Source: Celerinatantimonas sp046054195 (GTDB lineage Bacteria > Pseudomonadota > Gammaproteobacteria > Enterobacterales > Celerinatantimonadaceae). From it: a DNA stretch of 64,000 nt. The stretch is taken from the NCBI RefSeq assembly GCF_046054195.1, contig NZ_JBEQCS010000001.1:372001-436000 (forward strand). The letters run 5' to 3'. The translations under genes were made by a program, and so were the position numbers. Under the pieces are notes generated by a model that was not told the DNA's origin, searched no databases, and saw nothing but the letters and a program-made list of their open reading frames with translations. Below, in pieces: positions 1 through 8,181 of this stretch (the first letter of the stretch is position 1; each line of letters opens with the position of its first letter).

Positions 1-1
1 G

Positions 2-1378
2 TGTCTGGCCTATGTTGAGATGTTTGAACGGGATTACTCACGTTTATCTGATGCACTTAAACGCCTGAATACTTGCCCATTAGGTTGCGGTGCGTTGGCG
101 GGTACGGCCTATAATATTAATCGGCAAAAACTCGCGCAGCAATTGGGCTTTGAACAAGCCACCCGCAATAGCCTAGATAGCGTTTCAGACCGTGACCATG
201 TGGTTGAGCTGATTGCAACCGCGTCGATGTCGATGGTGCATATCTCAAGAATGTCAGAAGATTTAATCTTCTATAACTCTGGCGAATCAGCCTTTTTAGA
301 GCTTTCTGATCAGGTGACGTCGGGTTCATCGTTGATGCCACAGAAGAAAAACCCCGATGCTCTGGAGTTGATGCGTGGTAAAACTGGCCGTGTTTTTGGT
401 GCCCTAAGCGGCATATTAACGACTCTTAAAGCATTGCCTTTGGCCTACAACAAAGACATGCAAGAGGATAAAGAAGGTCTGTTCGATGCACTGGATACTT
501 GGGGACATTGTTTAGCCATGGCTGAGCTGGTACTCAACGACATGAAAGTGAACGAAGAGAAAACCGAAGAAGCGGCCAAAGGTGGCTATTCTAATGCCAC
601 CGAATTGGCTGACTACTTGGTTAGCAAAGGGATCCCATTTCGCGAAGCGCACCATATCGTTGGGATTGCTGTTGTGCAGGCCATCGAAAAAGGTGTGCCT
701 CTAGAGGCGATGAGTCTGGCTGAATTTAAAGCGCTGGCGCCTGAGATAGAAGAAGATGTCTATCCTAACTTGTCGCTATCATCAACGCTTGAAAAACGCT
801 CAGCTCTGGGTGGCGTTGCGCCGCAGCAGATTGAATTCGCCCTTAATGAAGCCGAAAAACGCCTTGATAGCCGCGATATTCCGGGGTTATATGTTCGCGC
901 TGCACGCATGACTGATTTAGATGGCATTGAAGAGTTGGTGAACTACTGGTCAGAAGTTGGCGAAAATCTACCTCGACCAAGAAGAGAGCTAACCCGTTCA
1001 ATCGGTGAGTTTGCAGTGACTGAACAAGCTGGGCGAATCACGGGCTGCGCATCATTGTATTTATATGACACAGGCCTTGCGGAAATTCGCTCATTAGGTG
1101 TGAATCCAGATTTTCAAAGAGGTGGACAGGGCAAATCATTGGTTGAGTTTATGATTAAAAAAGCTCAGCAGATGGCCTTAGAACGAGTCTTTGTACTTAC
1201 TCGAGTCCCTGAGTTCTTTATGAAGCTTGGCTTTAGTCCGACATCAAAAACTTTCCTTCCGGAAAAAGTGATGAAAGACTGCGATGTCTGTTCACGTCAG
1301 CACGCCTGTGATGAGGTTGCTTTGGAATATTTGATCCCATATCAACGCTCATTAATCTATAAAGAACGGGTGGCATAA
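2..1378 (+). CDS. argH: Argininosuccinate lyase fused to N-acetylglutamate synthase-type GNAT domain, 5' truncated
   Basis: The gene enters from outside the window; the frame is open from base 2 and the ATG at 20 is internal. The first roughly 285 visible residues match the C-terminal part of argininosuccinate lyase, which splits argininosuccinate into arginine and fumarate. They include the fumarase-superfamily signature GSSLMPQKKNP (about residues 102-112 counted from base 20). From about base 884 to the stop lies a GNAT acetyltransferase domain (EIRSLGVNPDFQRGGQGKSL acyl-CoA loop) of the kind that makes N-acetylglutamate at the start of arginine synthesis. This ArgH(A) fusion is known from marine gammaproteobacteria, so the first and last steps of the pathway sit on one polypeptide. 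An intrinsic terminator follows 20 bases after the stop. Confidence 0.95.
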   Translation, partial: CLAYVEMFERDYSRLSDALKRLNTCPLGCGALAGTAYNINRQKLAQQLGFEQATRNSLDSVSDRDHVVELIATASMSMVHISRMSEDLIFYNSGESAFLELSDQVTSGSSLMPQKKNPDALELMRGKTGRVFGALSGILTTLKALPLAYNKDMQEDKEGLFDALDTWGHCLAMAELVLNDMKVNEEKTEEAAKGGYSNATELADYLVSKGIPFREAHHIVGIAVVQAIEKGVPLEAMSLAEFKALAPEIEEDVYPNLSLSSTLEKRSALGGVAPQQIEFALNEAEKRLDSRDIPGLYVRAARMTDLDGIEELVNYWSEVGENLPRPRRELTRSIGEFAVTEQAGRITGCASLYLYDTGLAEIRSLGVNPDFQRGGQGKSLVEFMIKKAQQMALERVFVLTRVPEFFMKLGFSPTSKTFLPEKVMKDCDVCSRQHACDEVALEYLIPYQRSLIYKERVA

Positions 1379-1400
1379 TTTACCCGTTGCTCCTTTGTCA

Positions 1401-1428
1401 AAGCTCGCATTACTAGCGAGCTTTTTTA
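1401..1428 (+). terminator. Intrinsic terminator after argH
   Basis: An eight-base-pair stem (AAGCTCGC at 1401-1408 with GCGAGCTT at 1416-1423) and a seven-base loop run into six T residues. Confidence 0.85.
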
Positions 1429-1620
1429 TCGCTAAAATGTGCTTTAAAGCGTATTTTTATAACCTTTCTATAAGTTGTTTGTATGAAAATTGATAAGTAG
1501 TTAATGCCTTCATTTTTGGTGAAATTTAAGTTGTAAAAAACCGCTATTTAGTACTCGTCAAAGGCGAAAAACAGGACTATTATCGCGCTCTGAAAGCTGT
1601 CATTTTTACGAAGTACTTCC

Positions 1621-2808
1621 GTGCGACTCATCCATCAATCAGCTTGGCTTCCTGTGATTAGCCTAGCCGTAGCGGCGTTTACTTTTTCAACGTCTGAATT
1701 CATGCCTGTTGGCTTGTTAAGTGATATAAGCCAGAGCTATCACTACCCAGTGTCTGATGCTGGTTTATTGATGACTATTTACGCTTGGACGGTTTCGCTA
1801 ACCTCCTTGCCTTGCATGTTACTGACCCGCAAGATTGATCGGCGAGTGATGGTACTGCGAGCCTTTGTTTTGTTCATTGTGGGCCAGCTGCTATGTACGA
1901 TTGCTTGGAGCTTTGCAATTCTGGTCCTCGCTCGAATGGCGGTTGCCGTAGCCCATGCGATTTTCTGGGCAATCACCGCTTCTATCGCGATGCGAATTGC
2001 ACCTGCAAATGGCCAAACTAAGGCGCTAAGCTTATTGGTAATTGGTTCATCTTTGGCCGCCATTTTAGGACTGCCATGTGGGCGCATTTTAGGTGAGCTG
2101 TTTAATTGGCGAGTTGCCTTTTTAGCGATTGGCTTACTGGCTTTGGCGTGTTTTATTCTCTTGTGGTTTCAACTGCCTGCGCTTGCGAGCAAAAACAGTG
2201 GTTCATTGCGCTCACTGCCGAGCTTGGTTAAAAACCCCAATCTATTATTAATGTATTGGCTGATGTTGCTGCTGACTGCAGGTCATTATTGTGCCTATGG
2301 CTATATCGAGCCATTTATCTTAACCGTTACCCACGGTGGCAGCCACTTGGCGACTGTTGTGTTGTTTATCTTTGGAGTAGCGGGAATTATTGCCAGCGGC
2401 CTCTTTAGTTCGCTCAACCGCTATCCTTTTATGTTATTGGCAGGCTCAATGCTCGCACAAGCTATGGCAACAGGATTACTACTGGCATTTTCTTCATCCT
2501 CGGGAATGCTATTAATATTATCTTTAATTTGGTCGATGGCGATTACTTGGAGCGCACTTGCTCTGCAATTAAATGTGCTAAAAATTGCTCACCAAGCGGT
2601 GGATGTTGCCACATCGTTGTACTCGACTATTTATAACATTGGCGTGGGGGTTGGCACCTTAATCGGTGGCCAGGTCGTGCTCACCCGCGGCATTAGCCAC
2701 ATCGGAGAAGTTGCTGCATTGATGGCATTTATTGGCTTGGGATGTTACTACCTCTCGCATGCCCATCTATTTATACATGCAGCTCGAGAGCGGCACAAAC
2801 TGCCCTAG
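1621..2808 (+). CDS. sotB: SotB-like sugar/drug efflux MFS transporter
   Basis: This 395-residue, twelve-helix major facilitator protein matches the SotB (YdeA) family along its whole length. Visible family landmarks are the N-terminal EFMPVGLLSDI stretch, LTRKIDRR after helix 2, FAHAIFW-like VAHAIFWAITASIAMR, and LGLPCGRILGELFNWR in helix 5. Characterised members export arabinose, IPTG-like sugars and some drugs by proton antiport at the inner membrane; substrate here is inferred only from family. The start chosen is a GTG with no strong ribosome binding site. The gene stands alone, bounded by the argH terminator upstream and the S10 promoter downstream. The 240 bases upstream are AT-rich and hold no other gene. 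Confidence 0.85.
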   Translation: MRLIHQSAWLPVISLAVAAFTFSTSEFMPVGLLSDISQSYHYPVSDAGLLMTIYAWTVSLTSLPCMLLTRKIDRRVMVLRAFVLFIVGQLLCTIAWSFAILVLARMAVAVAHAIFWAITASIAMRIAPANGQTKALSLLVIGSSLAAILGLPCGRILGELFNWRVAFLAIGLLALACFILLWFQLPALASKNSGSLRSLPSLVKNPNLLLMYWLMLLLTAGHYCAYGYIEPFILTVTHGGSHLATVVLFIFGVAGIIASGLFSSLNRYPFMLLAGSMLAQAMATGLLLAFSSSSGMLLILSLIWSMAITWSALALQLNVLKIAHQAVDVATSLYSTIYNIGVGVGTLIGGQVVLTRGISHIGEVAALMAFIGLGCYYLSHAHLFIHAARERHKLP

Positions 2809-2815
2809 AGAGTTA

Positions 2816-2831
2816 AAAGCCTCCGGGCTTT
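2816..2831 (+). terminator. Weak hairpin after sotB
   Basis: AAAGCC (2816-2821) pairs with GGCTTT (2826-2831) around a TCCG loop. The stem is short and the U-tract is only three residues, so termination would be modest. Confidence 0.45.
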
Positions 2832-2872
2832 CATTCATCGAGATAGATTGATGAAAATTTCTTCGCTTTAGC

Positions 2873-2900
2873 TTGCGTTTTGCTGGCCACTACGTATAAT
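2873..2900 (+). promoter_or_regulatory. S10 operon promoter
   Basis: TTGCGT (2873-2878), a 16-base spacer and a perfect TATAAT (2895-2900) predict a transcript start near 2907. That gives a leader of about 175 nt before rpsJ, about the length of the known E. coli S10 leader. Confidence 0.8.
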
Positions 2901-2906
2901 GGCGCA

Positions 2907-3081
2907 GCTTATTAGTAAGTCGTCGGACAATCTGTCCGCCCGGTTTCAATTAGAAACTGGTAACAAAGCTTCCGATTTGGAAGCAACTGTTAGTCGTCGC
3001 GCACGCCACCATCCCCGGATTTCGGAAATGGATGAGTTGGTGTGCGTTAGGTTCTTTTTATTTTATTTGGAGCTCTGGTCA
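2907..3081 (+). ncRNA. S10 leader with L4-type attenuator hairpin
   Basis: The leader holds a series of hairpins: GGACA/TGTCC near 2925, GGTTTC/GAAAC near 2942, GCTTCC/GGAAGC near 2968, and a long imperfect stem from 3000 to 3046 (CGCACGCCA pairing with TTGGTGTGCG, inner CATCC with GGATG). The long stem is followed by a T-rich run from 3053. In E. coli, ribosomal protein L4 binds the equivalent HD/HE hairpins and represses the operon by NusA-dependent termination and by translation block. The arrangement here fits that mechanism; binding is inferred. Confidence 0.7.
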
Positions 3082-3393
3082 ATGCAGAACCAAAGAATCC
3101 GCATCCGCTTAAAAGCGTTTGATCATCGCCTGATTGATCAATCGACAGCGGAAATCGTAGAAACTGCGAAACGTACAGGCGCTCAGGTTCGTGGGCCAAT
3201 CCCACTTCCAACTCGCAAAGAGCGTTTTACCGTACTGATTTCCCCACACGTCAACAAAGATGCGCGTGATCAATATGAGATCCGCACTCACAAACGTCTG
3301 GTCGATATCGTTGAGCCAACTGATAAAACAGTTGACGCATTGATGCGTTTGGACCTGGCAGCTGGCGTTGATGTGCAAATCAGCTTGGGCTAA
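3082..3393 (+). CDS. rpsJ: 30S ribosomal protein S10
   Basis: This is a 103-residue S10 (NusE), starting MQNQRIRIRLKAFDHRLIDQ. It is a 30S head protein that also joins NusB and NusG in antitermination and transcription-translation coupling. The ATG at 3082 is preceded by GGAG at 3069-3072 and gives exactly the E. coli length; an open frame reaching back to 2899 is leader RNA, not coding. It is the first gene of an intact S10 operon (rpsJ-rplC-rplD-rplW-rplB-rpsS-rplV-rpsC-rplP-rpmC-rpsQ). Unusually, it is not preceded by the str operon here. Confidence 0.97.
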   Translation: MQNQRIRIRLKAFDHRLIDQSTAEIVETAKRTGAQVRGPIPLPTRKERFTVLISPHVNKDARDQYEIRTHKRLVDIVEPTDKTVDALMRLDLAAGVDVQISLG

Positions 3394-3423
3394 GCAGAGC
3401 TGGAAAGATAAGAGGTTTTTACA

Positions 3424-4059
3424 ATGATTGGTCTAGTCGGTCGTAAAGTTGGAATGACTCGCATCTTCACTGAAGATGGCGCTTCAATTCCAGTTACCGT
3501 TATCGAATGTGAGCCAAACCGTGTGACTCGTGTCATTACCGAGGAATCAGACGGTTACCGCGCTCTGCAAGTGACCACTGGCACTAAAAAAGCGAACCGC
3601 ATAAACAAACCTCAAGCTGGCCAATTTGTTAAGGCTGGTGTTGAAGCGGGTCGTGGCCTGTGGGAATTTCGCTTAAACGGCGAAGAAAGTGAAGAGATTG
3701 AAGTAGGCGGTGAGCTGAAAGTTGATCTTTTCAATGAAGTTAAGAAAGTAGACGTTACCGGTACTTCTAAAGGTAAAGGTTTCCAGGGTGGTGTTAAACG
3801 CTGGAACTTCCGTACCCAAGATATGACTCATGGTAACTCTTTGAGCCACCGTGCTCCGGGTTCTATCGGTCAGAACCAGACTCCGGGCCGTGTCTTCAAA
3901 GGTAAAAAAATGGCAGGTCATATGGGTGCTGAACGCGTAACTGTTCAGTCTCTGGAAGTAGTTCGTGTCGACGTTGAGCGCAACTTGCTCCTAGTTAAAG
4001 GTGCAATCCCTGGCGCAACCAACAGCGACGTGATCGTTAAACCTGCTGTTAAAGCATAA
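3424..4059 (+). CDS. rplC: 50S ribosomal protein L3
   Basis: A 211-residue L3, begun by MIGLVGRKVGMTRIFTEDG after an AGAGG site. The central extension that reaches the peptidyl transferase centre is intact (GSIGQNQTPGRVFKGKKMAG), including the glutamine that PrmB methylates in E. coli. L3 nucleates 50S assembly on the 3' part of 23S rRNA. It lies 30 bases after rpsJ in the S10 operon, and the E. coli protein is 209 residues. Confidence 0.98.
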   Translation: MIGLVGRKVGMTRIFTEDGASIPVTVIECEPNRVTRVITEESDGYRALQVTTGTKKANRINKPQAGQFVKAGVEAGRGLWEFRLNGEESEEIEVGGELKVDLFNEVKKVDVTGTSKGKGFQGGVKRWNFRTQDMTHGNSLSHRAPGSIGQNQTPGRVFKGKKMAGHMGAERVTVQSLEVVRVDVERNLLLVKGAIPGATNSDVIVKPAVKA

Positions 4060-4076
4060 CGTCTGAGGAGATAGTA

Positions 4077-4682
4077 ATGGAATTGGTATTGAAAGACGCT
4101 CAGAGCGCTCTTGAAGTTTCCGAAACTACCTTCGGGCGTGAGTTTAACGAAGCACTGGTTCATCAGGTGGTTGTTGCATATGCAGCTGGTGCCCGTCAGG
4201 GAACTCGTGCTCAAAAAACCCGCTCTGAGGTAGCTGGCGGTGGTAAGAAGCCATGGCGTCAGAAAGGTACCGGCCGTGCTCGTGCTGGTACAATCCGCTC
4301 GCCAATTTGGCGCAGTGGTGGTGTAACTTTCGCTGCGAAACCACAAGATCACAGCCAGAAAGTCAACACTAAAATGTATCGTGCTGCTATCCGCAGTATC
4401 CTGTCTGAACTTGTTCGTCAGGAACGTCTGGTTGTTGTTGAGAAGTTTGAGGTCGAAGCACCTAAAACTAAACAGCTGGTCGCTAAACTCAAAGAACTGG
4501 AACTGAGCGATGCTCTGATCGTGACAGCTGATGTCTCTGAAAACCTGTTCTTAGCTGCGCGTAACTTATATCGCGTCGACGTGCGTGATGTTGCTGGTAT
4601 TGATCCAGTCAGCCTTATCGCATTCGACAAAGTGTTGATCACAGCGGATGCTGTGAAGCAGATTGAGGAGTGGCTGAAATGA
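4077..4682 (+). CDS. rplD: 50S ribosomal protein L4 (operon autoregulator)
   Basis: A 201-residue L4, the same length as in E. coli, with the tunnel-wall loop (GGGKKPWRQKGTGRARAG) that lines the exit tunnel beside L22. In gammaproteobacteria L4 also feeds back on its own operon by binding the S10 leader, and a matching leader structure is present at 3000-3046. A strong GAGGAG site precedes the ATG. The stop overlaps the rplW start as ATGA, indicating translational coupling. The loop shows no sign of the deletions linked to macrolide resistance. Confidence 0.98.
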   Translation: MELVLKDAQSALEVSETTFGREFNEALVHQVVVAYAAGARQGTRAQKTRSEVAGGGKKPWRQKGTGRARAGTIRSPIWRSGGVTFAAKPQDHSQKVNTKMYRAAIRSILSELVRQERLVVVEKFEVEAPKTKQLVAKLKELELSDALIVTADVSENLFLAARNLYRVDVRDVAGIDPVSLIAFDKVLITADAVKQIEEWLK

Positions 4683-4981
4683 TCAGTGAAGAGCGTCTGT
4701 TAAAAGTACTTTTGGCACCGCACGTCTCTGAAAAGAGCACTGTGTCTGCTGAAAACGACAACACAATCGTTTTTAAAGTTGCCACAACTGCTACTAAAGC
4801 TGAAATTAAAGCTGCTGTAGAGAAAATGTTTGAAGTTGAAGTAACCGGTGTACGTACCCTGAACGTGAAAGGGAAAAGTAAACGTCACGGTATGCGCTTA
4901 GGCCGTCGTAGCGATTGGAAAAAAGCTTACGTCACTTTGGCTGAAGGTGCAGACATCGACTTCGTTGGCGGCGCAGAGTAA
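4679..4981 (+). CDS. rplW: 50S ribosomal protein L23
   Basis: A 100-residue L23 starting MISEERLLKVLLAPHVSEKS, identical in length to E. coli. The ATG at 4679 overlaps the rplD stop; an upstream in-frame ATG at 4670 lies inside rplD and would add three residues absent from the family. L23 sits at the tunnel exit and is the docking point for trigger factor and SRP. Confidence 0.96.
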   Translation: MISEERLLKVLLAPHVSEKSTVSAENDNTIVFKVATTATKAEIKAAVEKMFEVEVTGVRTLNVKGKSKRHGMRLGRRSDWKKAYVTLAEGADIDFVGGAE

Positions 4982-4996
4982 GAGGAGTTTCTTAAA

Positions 4997-5827
4997 ATGG
5001 CTATTGTTAAAACTAAGCCTACATCTGCTGGTCGTCGCCACGTCGTTAAAGTGGTAAATAAAGACCTGCATAAAGGCAAGCCGTATGCTCCGCTGTTGGA
5101 CTCCAAAGGTAAATCTGGTGGTCGCAACAACAACGGCCGGATCACCGTGCGTCACATCGGCGGTGGCCATAAACAGCATTATCGGATTATCGATTTTAAA
5201 CGTAACAAAGACGATATTTCTGCAAAAGTAGAACGTCTGGAATACGATCCAAACCGTAGTGCAAACATTGCTCTGGTTTGTTATGCCGACGGTGAACGTC
5301 GTTACATCCTGGCTGCTAAAGGCATGCAGGCTGGCGACCAAATCGCAAACGGTATTCATGCGCCAATTAAAGCAGGTAACTGCTTGCCATTGCGCAATAT
5401 TCCAGTTGGTTCAACTGTTCACGCAATTGAAATGCAGCCTGGTAAAGGTGCTCAGCTCTCTCGTAGTGCTGGTGCTTATGCTCAGGTCGTAGCGCGTGAA
5501 GGCGAATACGTCACCCTGCGTCTGCGCAGTGGCGAAATGCGCCGAGTTCTGGCTGATTGCCGTGCAACTCTGGGCGAAGTAGGTAACGCTGAGCACATGC
5601 TGCGTCAGTTAGGTAAAGCGGGTGCTAGCCGTTGGCGTGGTGTTCGTCCTACCGTACGTGGTGTTGCAATGAACCCTGTTGATCACCCACATGGTGGTGG
5701 TGAAGGCCGTACATCTGGTGGTCGTCATCCTGTATCACCTTGGGGTCTGCCTACTAAAGGTAAGAAAACTCGCAGCAACAAGCGTACCGATAAATATATT
5801 GTACGTCGTCGTACATCTAAGAAATAA
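4997..5827 (+). CDS. rplB: 50S ribosomal protein L2
   Basis: A 276-residue L2 needed for subunit joining and peptidyl transferase assembly. The OB-fold and SH3 regions are both present, and the highly conserved NPVDHPHGGGEGR segment contains the histidine long discussed as functionally important. It begins MAIVKTKPTSAGRRH after a GAGGAG site 15 bases beyond rplW. It is three residues longer than the E. coli protein, with the difference near the C-terminal tail. Confidence 0.98.
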   Translation: MAIVKTKPTSAGRRHVVKVVNKDLHKGKPYAPLLDSKGKSGGRNNNGRITVRHIGGGHKQHYRIIDFKRNKDDISAKVERLEYDPNRSANIALVCYADGERRYILAAKGMQAGDQIANGIHAPIKAGNCLPLRNIPVGSTVHAIEMQPGKGAQLSRSAGAYAQVVAREGEYVTLRLRSGEMRRVLADCRATLGEVGNAEHMLRQLGKAGASRWRGVRPTVRGVAMNPVDHPHGGGEGRTSGGRHPVSPWGLPTKGKKTRSNKRTDKYIVRRRTSKK

Positions 5828-5838
5828 GAGGATTCACC

Positions 5839-6117
5839 ATGCCACGTTCTCTCAAGAAAGGTCCATTTATTGACCTGCACTTGCTGAAGAAGGTAGAGAA
5901 AGCGGTGGAAAGCGGGGAAAAAAAACCAATTAAAACTTGGTCCCGTCGTTCAACGATCTTCCCTAACATGATTGGGTTGACCATCGCTGTCCATAATGGT
6001 CGTCAGCACGTTCCAGTTTTTGTTACCGACGAAATGGTTGGTCATAAACTGGGTGAATTTGCACCAACTCGCACTTATCGCGGCCATGCTGCTGATAAGA
6101 AAGCGAAAAAGCGTTAA
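5839..6117 (+). CDS. rpsS: 30S ribosomal protein S19
   Basis: A 92-residue S19, the same length as in E. coli (MPRSLKKGPFIDLHLLKKVEKA). It contacts S13 in the 30S head and takes part in the intersubunit bridge to the 50S central protuberance. The start follows a GAGGA site, eleven bases after rplB. Confidence 0.98.
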   Translation: MPRSLKKGPFIDLHLLKKVEKAVESGEKKPIKTWSRRSTIFPNMIGLTIAVHNGRQHVPVFVTDEMVGHKLGEFAPTRTYRGHAADKKAKKR

Positions 6118-6127
6118 GGGGAAAGTG

Positions 6128-6460
6128 ATGGAAGCATTAGCTAAACACCGTTTTGCCCGCACTTCTCCACAGAAAGCCCGTCTGGTCGCTGACCTGATTC
6201 GTGGTCTGCCTGTAGAGAAAGCGCTGGCAGAGTTGACTTTCAATAACAAAAAAGCATCCGCTTTGGTTAAGAAAGTCTTAGAATCTGCTATCGCTAACGC
6301 TGAGCATAACGAAGGTGCAGATATTGACGAGTTGAAAGTTGCCAAAATCTTTATTGATGTTGGCCCGACTCTGAAACGTGTACGTCCGCGTGCAAAAGGC
6401 CGAGCAGACCGCATTATCAAGCGTACCAGCCACATTACTGTGGTTGTATCTGATAACTAG
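6128..6460 (+). CDS. rplV: 50S ribosomal protein L22
   Basis: A 110-residue L22, matching E. coli in length and in its MEALAKHRFARTSPQKARLV start. The start is ATG 6128 behind AGGGGAAAG; the frame is open further upstream, but only across rpsS. The beta-hairpin tip (GPTLKRVRPRAKGRADRI) that lines the exit tunnel is intact, with no deletion of the kind that gives macrolide resistance. Confidence 0.97.
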   Translation: MEALAKHRFARTSPQKARLVADLIRGLPVEKALAELTFNNKKASALVKKVLESAIANAEHNEGADIDELKVAKIFIDVGPTLKRVRPRAKGRADRIIKRTSHITVVVSDN

Positions 6461-6470
6461 GAGATAAGCA

Positions 6471-7163
6471 ATGGGTCAGAAAGTACATCCTAATGGTATT
6501 CGCCTAGGTATCGTCAAACCATGGAACTCTACCTGGTATGCTGATAAAGGCGAGTATGCAGCAAATTTAAATAGTGACCACGAAGTGCGTCAATTCTTAA
6601 CTAAAGAACTGAAAAATGCATCAGTGGCTCGCATCGTGATCGAACGTCCTGCGAAAAGCATCCGTGTGACTATTCACACTGCTCGTCCAGGTGTTGTGAT
6701 CGGTAAAAAAGGTGAAGATGTTGAAAAGCTGCGCAAACGCGTTGCTAAACTGGCTGGTGTTCCAGCTCAGATTAACATCTCAGAAGTTCGTAAACCTGAA
6801 CTAGACAGTCAGTTGGTTGGCGATTCTATCGCAAGCCAGTTGGAACGTCGTGTTATGTTCCGCCGTGCTATGAAACGTGCAGTACAGAACGCTATTCGTT
6901 TGGGCGCAAAAGGTATCAAAGTTGAAGTCAGTGGTCGTTTAGGCGGTGCTGAGATCGCACGTACCGAATGGTATCGTGAAGGTCGTGTGCCATTGCACAC
7001 TCTGCGTGCTGATATCGATTACGCAACTTCTGAAGCATCGACAACTTACGGCATTATTGGCGTTAAAGTTTGGATCTTCAAAGGTGAAGTACTGGGTGGT
7101 ATGCCTGTTGCGCAACCTGAAGCTCCTGCTAAGCCAAAACGTAAAGATCGTCGCGGTAAATAG
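6471..7163 (+). CDS. rpsC: 30S ribosomal protein S3
   Basis: A 230-residue S3, with the KH domain GVVIGKKGEDVEKLRKR and a basic C-terminal tail (KPKRKDRRGK). S3 forms part of the mRNA entry channel and its helicase activity together with S4 and S5. AGGAG lies nine bases before the ATG. It is three residues shorter than the E. coli protein, in the tail only. Confidence 0.98.
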   Translation: MGQKVHPNGIRLGIVKPWNSTWYADKGEYAANLNSDHEVRQFLTKELKNASVARIVIERPAKSIRVTIHTARPGVVIGKKGEDVEKLRKRVAKLAGVPAQINISEVRKPELDSQLVGDSIASQLERRVMFRRAMKRAVQNAIRLGAKGIKVEVSGRLGGAEIARTEWYREGRVPLHTLRADIDYATSEASTTYGIIGVKVWIFKGEVLGGMPVAQPEAPAKPKRKDRRGK

Positions 7164-7174
7164 GAGACACGGTA

Positions 7175-7585
7175 ATGTTGCAACCAAAACGTACTAAGTT
7201 CCGTAAGGTTCATAAAGGCCGTAACCGTGGTCTTGCTAAAGGTACTCAAGTAAGCTTCGGTGACTTTGGTCTTAAAGCGACCGGTCGTGGCCGTCTAACT
7301 GCTCGTCAAATCGAAGCAGCTCGTCGTGCAATGACTCGTCACATTAAACGTCAGGGTAAAATCTGGATCCGTATTTTCCCAGACAAACCTATTACTGAAA
7401 AACCTCTCGAAGTTCGTATGGGTAAAGGTAAAGGTAACGTGGAATATTGGGTCGCTCAGATCCAGCCAGGTAAAGTACTGTACGAAATGGATGGTGTTCC
7501 AGAATCACTGGCACGCGAAGCATTTGCTCTAGCAGCTGCTAAACTGCCTATTAGTACTACTTTCGTAACTCGGACGGTGATGTGA
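7175..7585 (+). CDS. rplP: 50S ribosomal protein L16
   Basis: A 136-residue L16 (MLQPKRTKFRKVHKGRNRG), the same length as in E. coli. It is a late-assembling protein needed for peptidyl transferase activity and A-site tRNA positioning. It contains the conserved R-rich N-terminus and the RMGKGKGNVEYWVA loop; the arginine hydroxylated by RoxA/YcfD in E. coli is in this loop. Its TGA overlaps the rpmC ATG. Confidence 0.98.
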   Translation: MLQPKRTKFRKVHKGRNRGLAKGTQVSFGDFGLKATGRGRLTARQIEAARRAMTRHIKRQGKIWIRIFPDKPITEKPLEVRMGKGKGNVEYWVAQIQPGKVLYEMDGVPESLAREAFALAAAKLPISTTFVTRTVM

Positions 7586-7776
7586 TGAAAGCTAGCGAAC
7601 TTAAAGACAAAAGTGTTGAAGAGCTGAATGCAGAGCTGTTAAGCCTATTGCGTGAGCAATTCAACCTGCGCATGCAAGCAAGCACGGGTCAGTTGGCTCA
7701 AACACATTTGCTGAAAAATGTGCGCCGTAACATCGCACGTGTAAAAACCATTCTGAATCAGAAGGCAGGTGCGTAA
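7585..7776 (+). CDS. rpmC: 50S ribosomal protein L29
   Basis: A 63-residue, two-helix L29 (MKASELKDKSVEELNAELL) located at the tunnel exit near L23. The ATG at 7585 overlaps the rplP stop (TGATG); a GTG one codon earlier is possible but would exceed the family length. It is coupled directly to rpsQ, whose ATG follows the stop without a gap. Confidence 0.95.
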   Translation: MKASELKDKSVEELNAELLSLLREQFNLRMQASTGQLAQTHLLKNVRRNIARVKTILNQKAGA

Positions 7777-8025
7777 ATGAGCGAAACTATCCGTACATTA
7801 CAAGGTAAAGTGATCAGTGACAAAATGGACAAATCTATTGTTGTCCTGATCGAACGTCGTGTAAAACACCCTGTTTATGGGAAATTCATGACTCGTACTA
7901 CTAAATTGCACGTACATGACGAAAACAATGCCGCTGCTGAAGGCGATGTTGTGACTGTCAAAGAGTGCCGCCCAATTTCTAAGACTAAGTCTTGGACTTT
8001 GGTTGATGTGGTCGAAAAAGCCTAA
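7777..8025 (+). CDS. rpsQ: 30S ribosomal protein S17
   Basis: An 82-residue OB-fold S17, a primary 16S rRNA binding protein. It contains the GKVISDKMDKSIVVLIER core and VKECRPISKTKSW. It closes the S10 operon and is followed at once by a strong hairpin. In most gammaproteobacteria rplN and the spc operon come next; here the next gene is coaA. Confidence 0.97.
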   Translation: MSETIRTLQGKVISDKMDKSIVVLIERRVKHPVYGKFMTRTTKLHVHDENNAAAEGDVVTVKECRPISKTKSWTLVDVVEKA

Positions 8026-8031
8026 AATATT

Positions 8032-8056
8032 AAAGGGCTCCTTTAGGGGCCCTTTA
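8032..8056 (+). terminator. Hairpin terminator after the S10 operon
   Basis: A ten-base-pair stem (8032-8041 with 8046-8055, one G-U pair) has a four-base loop and a weak U-tract (TTTATAT). It marks the real end of the operon, with no read-through into a spc operon. Confidence 0.75.
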
Positions 8057-8181
8057 TATCCTTCCAATAAAAATTCGAACTATCCTCTTCGCCCTTACAT
8101 TGACACAATTAATCCATAAGCATTAGTGGTCAGAGCCTTTGTTTTAAGGTAATGTTTCAAGCTCTGCCAAGGAAGCGACTT

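Noticed and set aside
2899..3081. N-terminal extension of rpsJ by an open in-frame segment
   Set aside because: It overlaps the -10 of the promoter and the structured leader RNA, has no family similarity, and the 3082 start gives the exact S10 length.
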